A stretch of DNA of 64,000 bases from Mobilisporobacter senegalensis (GTDB lineage: Bacteria; Bacillota; Clostridia; Lachnospirales; Lachnospiraceae), in the NCBI RefSeq assembly GCF_003752155.1, contig NZ_RJVG01000006.1:186001-250000 (forward strand), given 5' to 3'. How positions within the stretch are numbered: the first letter of the stretch is position 1; each line of letters starts with the position of its first letter. A program made the position numbers and the translations under genes. Below are positions 17,986 through 26,322 of the stretch, one piece after another. The notes under the pieces are model-generated. The model was not told the origin of the DNA. It ran no database searches and saw only the letters and a program-made list of their open reading frames with translations.

Positions 17986-18016
17986 AATGCCCTCTGTCAA
18001 CCAGACAGCGGGCATT
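17986..18016 (-). terminator. Terminator after the amt-glnK gene
   Basis: AATGCCCGCTGTC and GACAGAGGGCATT pair with one mismatch around a five-base loop, followed on the minus strand by a weak T-rich stretch. It lies about 50 bases after the stop at 18069. Confidence 0.65.
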
Positions 18017-18068
18017 CAATTTGTTGGAATACTATTAATAATATTTATAGACAAATATATTTATATTT

Positions 18069-19763
18069 TTAATCTTCATCTTGTAATGCAGCACATCCAA
18101 TTTCCCCTGTACGGACTTTAACAACTTCCTCTACATTAAATACAAAAATCTTACCGTCACCGATCTTTCCTGTATAAAGTGCTTTTCTGGCCGCTTCAAT
18201 TACAGTACTCACCGGAACCTTACATACCACAATCTCAACTTGAATCTTTGGCAATAAATTCATTTCCAATGGAACTCCACGATAATATTCTGTTGCACCT
18301 TTTTGCATACCACATCCAAGTACATTGGTCACTGTCATACCAGTTACCCCAATATTATTCATTGCCTCTTTTAACTGTTCAAATTTACTTTGCTTTGTAA
18401 GTATGACAACTTTAGATAGTTTATAATCATTTTCACTGTTATTATTGAGCAGTTCTTTGCTGGCACTGACAGGAATTGCAGTTTCCACACTTACAATTTC
18501 TGAATCCTGATATGAAGAAAATCCATTTACAGTTGGAACAAAATCTGCATAAGCACTAACAAGACCATGCTCTTCAAAATCAAGACCATTGATTTCTTCT
18601 TCTCTGGAAACTCTAAGACCTATCGTATTCTTAATAACTGTAAATGTAATAAACATAGTAACAGTAACCCATCCTATAACCGCAATTACACCAATAGCCT
18701 GAGTAATTAATAAGGAGAAACCTCCACCATAGAATAATCCTCCATCTGTGGCAAATAAACCAACTAATAAAGTTCCAGTTGCCCCACATAAACCATGAAC
18801 ACCAATTGCTCCAACCGGATCATCTATTTTTAACTTCTGATCAATAAATTCAATACCATATACTACAACAATACCTGCAATTATACCGATGATTGCTGAC
18901 CCAAGAGGTGTAACCACATCACAGCCTGCCGTGATGCCTACCAGACCTGCAAGTGCACCATTTAATGTCATAGATACATCAGGTTTTTTATAACGGATCC
19001 AGGTAATACACATAACTGTAACTGCGCCAACTGCAGCTGCCATATTTGTAGTTACAAAGATAGAACCCATAGAGGTTAATACATCATCCCCTGTTGCAGA
19101 TACTGTAGAAGCACCATTAAATCCAAACCAGCAGAACCATAGTATAAATACTCCGAGTGCACCAAGAGTTAAGCTATGACCCGGAATAGCTTTAGATTTG
19201 CCATTTTTATCATATTTACCAATACGTGGCCCTAAAATCTTTGCACCAATAAAAGCCGCTACACCACCTACCATATGAACTGCAGTAGAACCTGCAAAGT
19301 CATGGAAACCTAGCTGTGCCAGCCAGCCGCCACCCCAGATCCAATGACCTGATACCGGATATACAAAAGCACTGATGACCATACTATAGATACAATACGA
19401 TGAAAATTTAGTTCTTTCTGCCATTGCACCAGAAACAATAGTTGCTGCTGTGGCACAGAATACTGTCTGGAAAATCAGAAATGCCATGAGCGGAACTCCT
19501 TCTGGTAATACACTGGAATAATCACCTAAAACCATTGGATCAAATCCACCAATTAGTGCACCACTTCCACCAAACATAATGCCAAAACCTAATAACCAAT
19601 AAATTGGAGTACCCAGCGAAAAATCCATAAGATTTTTCATAATGATATTACCGGCATTTTTCGCTCTGGTAAATCCTGTTTCTACCATAGCAAACCCAGC
19701 TTGCATAAAGAATACAAGTGCTGCACCAACTAGAACCCAAATTGTGTTAACTGCTGAAAACAT
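18069..19763 (-). CDS. Ammonium transporter Amt fused to a C-terminal PII (GlnK) domain
   Basis: The 564-residue protein starts with an eleven-span Amt/MEP domain (about residues 1-410; WVLVGAALVFFMQAGFAMVE, TGFTRAKNAGNIIMKNLMDF, GHWIWGGGWLAQLGFHDFAG). After a linker of about 45 residues comes a complete PII domain (YKLSKVVILTKQSKFEQLKE through VEEVVKVRTGEIG). Its T-loop keeps GATEYYRGVPLEM, including the Tyr position that is uridylylated in classical PII. The fusion should let 2-oxoglutarate and ATP/ADP gate the ammonium channel in cis. ATG 19763 is preceded by GGGAGG, and longer in-frame starts run through the leader hairpins. Two terminator-like hairpins lie between 19783 and 19882. Confidence 0.93.
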   Translation of the reverse strand: MFSAVNTIWVLVGAALVFFMQAGFAMVETGFTRAKNAGNIIMKNLMDFSLGTPIYWLLGFGIMFGGSGALIGGFDPMVLGDYSSVLPEGVPLMAFLIFQTVFCATAATIVSGAMAERTKFSSYCIYSMVISAFVYPVSGHWIWGGGWLAQLGFHDFAGSTAVHMVGGVAAFIGAKILGPRIGKYDKNGKSKAIPGHSLTLGALGVFILWFCWFGFNGASTVSATGDDVLTSMGSIFVTTNMAAAVGAVTVMCITWIRYKKPDVSMTLNGALAGLVGITAGCDVVTPLGSAIIGIIAGIVVVYGIEFIDQKLKIDDPVGAIGVHGLCGATGTLLVGLFATDGGLFYGGGFSLLITQAIGVIAVIGWVTVTMFITFTVIKNTIGLRVSREEEINGLDFEEHGLVSAYADFVPTVNGFSSYQDSEIVSVETAIPVSASKELLNNNSENDYKLSKVVILTKQSKFEQLKEAMNNIGVTGMTVTNVLGCGMQKGATEYYRGVPLEMNLLPKIQVEIVVCKVPVSTVIEAARKALYTGKIGDGKIFVFNVEEVVKVRTGEIGCAALQDED

Positions 19764-19782
19764 ATGATTCCCTCCCATGATA

Positions 19783-19827
19783 AAAGACGCGTATCCTATT
19801 GATTTCTCAACATCGATACACGCCTTT
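19783..19827 (-). promoter_or_regulatory. Leader hairpin 2 of amt-glnK
   Basis: In the minus-strand RNA AAAGGCGTGTATC pairs with GATACGCGTCTTT over 13 bp. Two of the pairs are G-U wobbles that would be A-C mismatches in the opposite strand, which suggests selection on this RNA. An inner helix TTGA-GAAA-TCAA caps it. UUUU follows, then the amt ribosome site. Confidence 0.65.
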
Positions 19828-19848
19828 GTGTTATTTATAAATTCACAA

Positions 19849-19882
19849 AAAAGGCGCTTAGATTGCAATCTAAAACGCCTTT
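19849..19882 (-). terminator. Leader hairpin 1 / terminator upstream of amt-glnK
   Basis: AAAGGCG and CGCCTTT close a hairpin containing the palindrome TTAGATTGCAATCTAA, and on the minus strand the stem ends in CGCCTTTTTTG. It could end the upstream PRTase transcript, or act with the second hairpin as an attenuator of amt. Both hairpins begin with the same AAAGGCG. Confidence 0.7.
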
Positions 19883-20033
19883 GTTTTTGTAAATTTTATT
19901 ATGAATGGAATTATAGTGGAAGACAACCTGCATTGTCAACACGAAAAAGAATAATAATTAATTACTATGATTTATTAAATAAATATTTGATTTTACTTAT
20001 GATTATTAATTAATATTTTATATAATTCTTATT

Positions 20034-20675
20034 TTATAATTTCACATATCCATACCCATTTACAATTGCCTCAACTTTCTGTCCTGATTTACAGAAAGGG
20101 CAATCGGTAATATTATAATTTTTATAACCAGGAATATCTTTTTCTTTAAATATGGTATCTATACGAACACCATCGATCTTATCAATTACACTAAATATAG
20201 CAGCAATTCCCTGTATTCTTCCCCCATAATACTGAATACATTCAAGGCTTTTACTTACGGTAGAACCAGTTGTAACAGAGGCAACCAATAATAAAATATG
20301 TTTTCCTAAGATAGCTGGCTGATTATTTTCTCTGAAAATCATCTGTCCATTAGAATTATACTCAGGAGAGATAATATAAATAGTCTTATGATCATTCATT
20401 GAAAGAATCCCTGCATTTGATAATTCCCATGCAAGAAAACCTCCGATCACTTCACACCCATCCATACAGACAATGGTATCAATAATCACATCATTATTAA
20501 AGTTTTGTGCCAATGTTTTGGCGACCTCAGCTGCTTCATTCTGTCTCGTCTTTATTGATGTCATATCAATGTAGTAATTAATATGAGAATAACTCGTAGC
20601 AAAATGACCCGGTATGACTTTTAGGGCTATTTTATTATTCATGGGTGCGTAAAATTTTACTTCTCTGCTTTCCAT
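20034..20675 (-). CDS. Phosphoribosyltransferase-like protein (orotate PRTase-like) with altered PRPP loop
   Basis: A 213-residue protein with a type I phosphoribosyltransferase fold pattern and resemblance to orotate PRTases. The PRPP loop region reads ILLLVASVTTGSTVSKSLE, where the two acidic residues normally found before TTG (VDDVxTTG) are replaced by Ala-Ser. An ending CPFCKSGQKVEA adds a CxxC of possible metal-binding type. The ATG at 20675 has AAAGGAGG seven bases upstream. It follows the antiporter gene by 77 bases in the same direction. Because of the changed acidic pair, catalysis on PRPP is doubtful; a nucleotide-sensing role is possible but unproven. Confidence 0.7.
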   Translation of the reverse strand: MESREVKFYAPMNNKIALKVIPGHFATSYSHINYYIDMTSIKTRQNEAAEVAKTLAQNFNNDVIIDTIVCMDGCEVIGGFLAWELSNAGILSMNDHKTIYIISPEYNSNGQMIFRENNQPAILGKHILLLVASVTTGSTVSKSLECIQYYGGRIQGIAAIFSVIDKIDGVRIDTIFKEKDIPGYKNYNITDCPFCKSGQKVEAIVNGYGYVKL

Positions 20676-20716
20676 AAAAATACCTCCTTTATCTGTGCAC
20701 CATCTGGTATTTTTAT
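20674..20716 (-). promoter_or_regulatory. Hairpin masking the PRTase-like start codon
   Basis: ATAAAAATACC and GGTATTTTTAT form a perfect 11-bp inverted repeat (20674-20684 with 20706-20716). The 3' arm covers the end of the AGGAGGT ribosome site and the AT of the start codon. It could limit translation, or act as a partial terminator between the two genes. Confidence 0.55.
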
Positions 20717-20752
20717 TATAAGACAATTAGTAATATTTAACAATGATATTAA

Positions 20753-21931
20753 CTAACAATTTTCTGGCCGTATTTTATATAATAATTTCATTATAATTGG
20801 TGTAATGATAGATGAAATTATAATTAATAAGATAACCGGAGTAAAAAATCTTTCTTCTAACAGCCCGACAGATAATCCTTTTTGTGCAACTATAAGTGCC
20901 ACTTCACCTCTTGTCATCATTCCAATTCCTATTTTTAAAGCCTCGTTATTGTTAAACCCACATATCTTTCCAATTAATCCACAACCTACGATTTTTGAGA
21001 CTAATGCTATGGTAACAAATCCAATGGAAAATATTAAAAGAGAAATAGAAAAATCGTCAATTGATGTTTTAAGACCTATACTTGTAAAAAATATAGGACC
21101 AAATATCATATATGAATTCACATCTAATTTCTCTGCAATATATTCAGAATCCTGGATGCTGCACAATATAATACCAGCAATATACGCGCCGGTAATATCT
21201 GCAATTCCAAAATACCTTTCTGCTAAGTAAGATAATAGAAAGCAAAGTACCAGACCAAAAATTGGTATTCTGCGTTTATGAGGATATTTATAATTTAAAT
21301 ATTTGAATATGTAATAAAATATTATTCCTGCCGCAAAACTGAATGCAAAAAATAATATTGTATTTATAACTACATGAATTGGATTTGATGATGGATTTTT
21401 AAATCCAATCACAAAAGTTAAAACTATGATCCCAATTACATCATCTATAATTGCTGCACTTAAAATTGTTGTCCCCACACGTCCTTTAAGATGACCAAGT
21501 TCCCTTAATGTCTGTACAGTTATACTTACAGATGTGGCTGTCATGATAACACCAATAAATACAGCTTTATAAAATTCTAAAGAGCCAATAGGCGAAAAGC
21601 CATAGAAAGCAGTATACAAACAATAACCACCCAATAGTGGTAATGCTACTCCCATACATGCAACTAAAAATGCTATTGGACCTGTTTTTAATAAATCTTT
21701 CAAATTTGTTTCCAATCCTGCAAGAAACATTAACAGAACTACCCCTATCTCTGCCATTTGTATAATAAAATCAGTCTGATTAACCAGACCTAATATAGTT
21801 GGTCCAATAATTAAACCTGCAATGATTTCTCCAACAACTTGGGGTGCATGTAATTTTCTGGCCAATATTCCAAACCCTTTTGCCGCAATAATAATAATGG
21901 CTAAACTTTTAAATATTTCAAATGATTCCAT
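20753..21931 (-). CDS. Cation:proton antiporter, CPA2/KefB-like, without regulatory C-terminal domain
   Basis: A 392-residue membrane protein with about twelve spans and CPA2 hallmarks (QVVGEIIAGLIIGPTILGLV, GVVLLMFLAGLETNLKDLL, ATSVSITVQTLRELGHL, AIIDDVIGIIVL, TRGEVALIVAQKGL). The conserved DD pair and the Arg-Glu of the transport helix are present. It ends after the transport domain and has no RCK/TrkA-N part, so it is likely a Na+/H+ or K+/H+ antiporter of the minimal type. A TATAAT at 21981-21976 and the palindrome at 22002-22017, about 41 bases upstream of the predicted start, suggest control by the adjacent divergent Crp/Fnr regulator. Confidence 0.9.
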   Translation of the reverse strand: MESFEIFKSLAIIIIAAKGFGILARKLHAPQVVGEIIAGLIIGPTILGLVNQTDFIIQMAEIGVVLLMFLAGLETNLKDLLKTGPIAFLVACMGVALPLLGGYCLYTAFYGFSPIGSLEFYKAVFIGVIMTATSVSITVQTLRELGHLKGRVGTTILSAAIIDDVIGIIVLTFVIGFKNPSSNPIHVVINTILFFAFSFAAGIIFYYIFKYLNYKYPHKRRIPIFGLVLCFLLSYLAERYFGIADITGAYIAGIILCSIQDSEYIAEKLDVNSYMIFGPIFFTSIGLKTSIDDFSISLLIFSIGFVTIALVSKIVGCGLIGKICGFNNNEALKIGIGMMTRGEVALIVAQKGLSVGLLEERFFTPVILLIIISSIITPIIMKLLYKIRPENC

Positions 21932-21975
21932 GTCAATACTCCTAACTGTACATCAATTTATTTTTACCATAGATA

Positions 21976-22017
21976 ATTATAACAAATAAAATATTTCTAA
22001 CTGTTGCAATAGCAACA
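21976..22017 (-). promoter_or_regulatory. Promoter and Crp/Fnr-type operator of the antiporter operon
   Basis: TGTTGC-AATA-GCAACA (22002-22017) is a palindrome of the same 16-bp layout as the hcp-type sites but with TGTTGC half-sites. The minus-strand TATAAT (21981-21976) predicts a start near 21969, placing the palindrome centre about 41 bases upstream. Confidence 0.7.
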
Positions 22018-22065
22018 CGAAAGAGCTAAAATTATATAGAAATACTATGAATTATGGAGATTATT

Positions 22066-22746
22066 ATGGACACACTTGATATCTTACAAAAACATCCTTT
22101 ATTTGAGGGAATTAATAAAAGTGAAATAGAAAAACTATTACAATGTTTGAAAGTTTACAAAAAAACCTATAGGAAAGATGAGTATATCATATATACCGGA
22201 AATAAAATTAATTTTATAGGAATCATTGTTACTGGCAGAATATTTATGGAGAAGGAGGATTATAATGGGAATAGTTATTTCTACACCGAGATAAAGCATA
22301 ATAATTTATTTGGAGAAGTATTTATCTGTCCTCATATCCAAAATTGTACCGTAAATTATAGAGCTATTACTGATTGCGATTTATTATTTATTAAATATGA
22401 TAACATCCTCCATATGTGTAGAAAAAGTTGCGCTGGTCACAAAAAATTGATTGAAAATCTCATAAATTTAATTGCATATAAAAGTAGATCTTTAATGGAT
22501 AAAATAGAAATTCTTTCTAAAAAATCACTTCGGGAACGAATACTTACATACCTGATGCAATTATCATTTGAGAAGCAAAATCCCACTATCACTTCTCCAT
22601 TAAATCATAAAGAATTATCGGAGTATTTATGTGTAAATAGAAGTTCAATGATAAGAGAATTAAAGCGCATGAAACAGGATGGCCTCATAGATTTTGATAA
22701 AAACGTTTATACTTTACTTGACTTATATAAAAAACATTTAAGGTAA
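22066..22746 (+). CDS. Crp/Fnr-family transcription regulator (second paralogue)
   Basis: A 226-residue paralogue of the regulator at 10595, with the same layout: a beta-roll sensor domain (DEYIIYTGNKINFIGIIVTG), a dimer helix and a winged helix (HKELSEYLCVNRSSMIREL). Cysteines recur at comparable places: CPHIQNC and MCRKSC, the latter a CxxxC aligned with CGNSC of the paralogue. The recognition helix differs (NRSSMIREL versus SRTSMCREL), in line with the different operator TGTTGC-N4-GCAACA found between this gene and the divergent antiporter. The ATG at about 22066 is preferred since GGAG lies six bases before it; an in-frame ATG four codons upstream has no ribosome site. The signal it senses is unknown. 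Confidence 0.85.
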   Translation: MDTLDILQKHPLFEGINKSEIEKLLQCLKVYKKTYRKDEYIIYTGNKINFIGIIVTGRIFMEKEDYNGNSYFYTEIKHNNLFGEVFICPHIQNCTVNYRAITDCDLLFIKYDNILHMCRKSCAGHKKLIENLINLIAYKSRSLMDKIEILSKKSLRERILTYLMQLSFEKQNPTITSPLNHKELSEYLCVNRSSMIRELKRMKQDGLIDFDKNVYTLLDLYKKHLR

Positions 22747-22754
22747 ACTTAATG

Positions 22755-22852
22755 CACAGTTTGAAAGACACAGGATTGATTTGATATGCCGGAAGCGAAC
22801 AAAAGTATACGTTTATGGCATGGCAAATCAATCCTGTGTCTTTCGATCTGTG
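22755..22852. repeat. Long imperfect hairpin between the regulator and carB
   Basis: A perfect 20-bp inverted repeat (22763-22782 with 22825-22844, core GACACAGGATTGATTT) is extended outward by CACAG/CTGTG and inward by ATGCC/GGCAT. Together they form a stem-loop of nearly 100 bases between two convergent genes. It is longer than a normal terminator and lacks a T-run, so a mobile-element remnant or a two-way transcription barrier are both possible. Confidence 0.7.
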
Positions 22853-22873
22853 TGTGAAAGGAGGTCATAAATC

Positions 22874-25800
22874 TTATTTAATCTCTTTATGGAATTCCTG
22901 TATTGATTTTACTTTCAAAGCTCCTTGTTTCTTAACTTCTTTTATTCCATTTGCAGAAGCTTTAGCCGCAGCCATAGTTGTTATATAAGCAATCTTACCT
23001 TTAATAGCTGCTTTTCTGATATAACTGTCATCCGCTGCACCCTTTTTATCACTTGGAGTGTTAATTATAATATCTATTTCACGGTTAGTGATTGCATCCA
23101 TTATGTCCGGACGCCCCTGATTTAATTTACTGATCTTGCCCGCTGGTATATGATTAGCGGTAATTAACTTATAAGTACCTCCTGTTGCAAGTATACTAAA
23201 CCCACATTCATAAAAAGCTTTGGCTACTTCAACTACTTCTGTTTTATCTCTGTCATTCACACTGATCAAAACAGTTCCTGAAGTGGGCAGTTTGGTCTGG
23301 GTCGCTTCCTGGGCTTTATAAAATGCTTCTCCAAAAGAGGAGGCAATACCAAGAACTTCTCCAGTGGAACGCATTTCTGGTCCAAGCAATGGATCAACTT
23401 CCTGGAACATATTAAATGGAAATACTGCTTCTTTTACACCATAATGAGGAATTAATTTATCTTTTAATTCTGGTACCGGGGAAGGTAAATTCGTTAAGCC
23501 GCCTGTAATTATCATCGTCGCCAGCTTCACCATTGAAATATTACAAACTTTTGATACCAATGGAACAGTTCTTGATGCTCTTGGATTTGCTTCTAGTACA
23601 TAAACCCTTCCATTCTCAATTGCATATTGCATATTCATCAGACCTATTACATTCATCTCTTTTGCAATCCTGATTGTATACTCTTTAATAATATCCAAAT
23701 TTTCTTTAGAAATATGAATGGATGGCAGAATACACGCTGAGTCCCCGGAATGAACTCCGGCAAGTTCAATATGCTCCATTACTGCTGGCACATATGCGTT
23801 CTTTCCATCACTTATGGCATCTGCCTCACATTCCAAAGCATTATGAAGGAAACGGTCAATGAGAATCGGTCTGTCCGGCGTTACTCCAACTGCCGCTTTC
23901 ATATAAACTTCAAGACTTGTATTATCATGTACGATTTCCATACCACGCCCCCCAAGAACATAGGATGGACGTACCATAACAGGATATCCGATCTTATCTG
24001 CAATCTCCAGTGCTTCTTCTATATTTACTGCCATACCTGACTCTGGCATGGGTATTTCAAGTTTATCCATGATTTCACGGAATCTATCCCTGTCTTCTGC
24101 CAGATCAATTGTTTCCGGTGTTGTTCCAAGGATGTTTACTCCCGCCTTTTTTAAATCATTTGCCAGATTAAGGGGAGTCTGACCGCCAAATTGGGCTATT
24201 ATGCCTAATGGTTTTTCTTTCTCATAAATACTTAAAACATCTTCTAATGTTAATGGTTCAAAATATAATTTATCAGAAGTATCCGAATCGGTAGATACCG
24301 TTTCCGGATTACAATTTACCATTACAGTTTCAAACCCAAGTTCTCTTAATGCTTTTGCAGCATGAACACAGCAGTAATCAAATTCGATTCCTTGCCCAAT
24401 ACGATTAGGTCCTCCACCCAGTATCATGATCTTTGGTTTGAATGAATTTACCGGACTTTTATCTTCAATATGATAAGTAGAATAATAATACGCTAAATCT
24501 TTGGTTCCGCTCACATGCACACCTTCCCATGCCTGTTTCACTCCATATTTTATTCTTTCTTCTCTTATCTTTTCTTCTGGAACTTTAAGAATCTGGCTTA
24601 AATATTTATCTGAAAATCCATTAAGTTTTGCAGTTTTTAAATCTTTTACCGGAGGAAGAGTCCCGATGTGATCCTTTAATACTTCCTCTTCTTCCACCAT
24701 TTCTTTCATTTGCTCAATAAAATAATGCTTAATCTTTGTCAATTCATATAATTCATCTACAGATGCGCCTTTTCTAAGAGCTTCATACATAATGAATTGA
24801 CGTTCACTTGTGGCATTGTGCAATAAACTAAGAAGCTCTTCCTTGGATTTTAAATGAAAATCCTTTGCATACCCTAATCCATACCGACCGATCTCCAGAC
24901 TGCGTATTGCTTTTTGAAACGCTTCCTTGTATGTTTTACCAATACTCATCACTTCTCCGACTGCGCGCATCTGAGTCCCTAATTTATCTTCTGCACCTTT
25001 AAATTTCTCAAATGCCCAGCGTGCAAATTTGATCACAATATAATCTCCATTTGGAATATATTTATCCAAGGTTCCATATTTCCCGCAAGGGATATCAGAT
25101 AAATCAAGACCTGCTGCAAGCATCGCAGAAATTAAAGCAATCGGGAATCCTGTTGCTTTTGACGCAAGTGCTGAGGATCTTGATGTCCTTGGGTTAATCT
25201 CTATTACTATAATTCGATCACTGATTGGATCATGAGCAAATTGAACGTTGGTTCCTCCAATCACCTGAATTGCTTCCACAATCTTATATGCCTGTTCTTG
25301 AAGGCGGTCTTGAACTGTTTTTGATATGGTAAGCATTGGAGCCGAGCAGAAAGAGTCACCAGTATGGACTCCCAGAGGGTCGATATTCTCTATGAAACAT
25401 ACCGTGATCATATTACCTTTTGCATCACGGACAACTTCCAGTTCTAATTCTTCCCATCCAAGAATGGATTCTTCTACTAAAACCTGCCCCACCAGACTAG
25501 CCTGTAAGCCTCTGGATACAACTGTCTTTAGTTCTTCAATATTATATACAAGTCCACCGCCTGCGCCCCCCATTGTATAAGCAGGACGAATTACAACGGG
25601 ATAGCCCAATTCATTTGCAATATGGACCGCTTCTTCTACTGTATACGCTACTTCACTTCTTGCCATCTCAATTCCTAGGCTATTCATAGTTTTCTTGAAT
25701 TCAATACGGTCTTCTCCACGCTCTATGGCATCTACCTGTACACCGATGACTTTCACATTGTATTTTTGTAAAACACCTGCTTTATCTAATTCTGAGCATA

Positions 25801-26092
25801 AATTTAGACCCGATTGTCCTCCAAGGTTAGGAAGCACAGCATCTGGTCTTTCTTTCTCTATAATCTGTGTAAGCCTTTGGACGTTTAATGGTTCAATATA
25901 AGTAACATCAGCTGTCTCAGGATCTGTCATGATAGTTGCAGGGTTTGAATTAACCAGTACTATTTCATATCCAAGGTTTTTCAATGCCTTACATGCCTGG
26001 GTACCAGAGTAGTCAAATTCACAGGCTTGTCCAATAATAATAGGCCCGGAACCAATAATTAAAATCTTTTGAATATCTTCTCTTTTCTTCAT
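22874..26092 (-). CDS. carB: Carbamoyl-phosphate synthase large subunit
   Basis: The 1072-residue protein has the full duplicated CarB architecture: two ATP-grasp synthetase halves (GSGPIIIGQACEFDYSGTQA near residue 14 and GGGPNRIGQGIEFDYCCVHA near residue 560), the oligomerisation domain and the C-terminal MGS-like allosteric domain (GTVLISVNDRDKTEV, INTPSDKKGAADDS). It makes carbamoyl phosphate from bicarbonate, ammonia and ATP for pyrimidine and arginine synthesis, with ammonia delivered by CarA. No carA or other pyr/arg gene is in the window, so the subunits are encoded apart or carA lies elsewhere. AGGAGGCATAGT precedes the ATG. Confidence 0.97.
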   Translation of the reverse strand: MKKREDIQKILIIGSGPIIIGQACEFDYSGTQACKALKNLGYEIVLVNSNPATIMTDPETADVTYIEPLNVQRLTQIIEKERPDAVLPNLGGQSGLNLCSELDKAGVLQKYNVKVIGVQVDAIERGEDRIEFKKTMNSLGIEMARSEVAYTVEEAVHIANELGYPVVIRPAYTMGGAGGGLVYNIEELKTVVSRGLQASLVGQVLVEESILGWEELELEVVRDAKGNMITVCFIENIDPLGVHTGDSFCSAPMLTISKTVQDRLQEQAYKIVEAIQVIGGTNVQFAHDPISDRIIVIEINPRTSRSSALASKATGFPIALISAMLAAGLDLSDIPCGKYGTLDKYIPNGDYIVIKFARWAFEKFKGAEDKLGTQMRAVGEVMSIGKTYKEAFQKAIRSLEIGRYGLGYAKDFHLKSKEELLSLLHNATSERQFIMYEALRKGASVDELYELTKIKHYFIEQMKEMVEEEEVLKDHIGTLPPVKDLKTAKLNGFSDKYLSQILKVPEEKIREERIKYGVKQAWEGVHVSGTKDLAYYYSTYHIEDKSPVNSFKPKIMILGGGPNRIGQGIEFDYCCVHAAKALRELGFETVMVNCNPETVSTDSDTSDKLYFEPLTLEDVLSIYEKEKPLGIIAQFGGQTPLNLANDLKKAGVNILGTTPETIDLAEDRDRFREIMDKLEIPMPESGMAVNIEEALEIADKIGYPVMVRPSYVLGGRGMEIVHDNTSLEVYMKAAVGVTPDRPILIDRFLHNALECEADAISDGKNAYVPAVMEHIELAGVHSGDSACILPSIHISKENLDIIKEYTIRIAKEMNVIGLMNMQYAIENGRVYVLEANPRASRTVPLVSKVCNISMVKLATMIITGGLTNLPSPVPELKDKLIPHYGVKEAVFPFNMFQEVDPLLGPEMRSTGEVLGIASSFGEAFYKAQEATQTKLPTSGTVLISVNDRDKTEVVEVAKAFYECGFSILATGGTYKLITANHIPAGKISKLNQGRPDIMDAITNREIDIIINTPSDKKGAADDSYIRKAAIKGKIAYITTMAAAKASANGIKEVKKQGALKVKSIQEFHKEIK

Positions 26093-26322
26093 ACTATGCC
26101 TCCTGGATTGATTACAAGATTATCGACACCATTGTCGTTATTAAGTTATTGCATATATTTTACTGGACTTTTTATGTTTTTGCAATAAGTTTTTTAATAA
26201 ATTTACATTTGAGTGAATATTTATTAATCATTAAATATTTTTATCTTTCGATTCTTTGATTGCAATATTTTTAGAAGAAGCTTATTATAAATATATAAAA
26301 TTCAATTAGATGAGGTGATGAA

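Noticed and set aside
19783-19882. ANTAR antitermination target
   Set aside because: Tandem hairpins fit the idea, but the hexaloops do not show the A1/G4 pattern, so it is noted only as a possible analogue.
23750-24040. A 96-residue plus-strand frame antisense to carB
   Set aside because: Opposite strand of conserved CarB sequence; no ribosome site.
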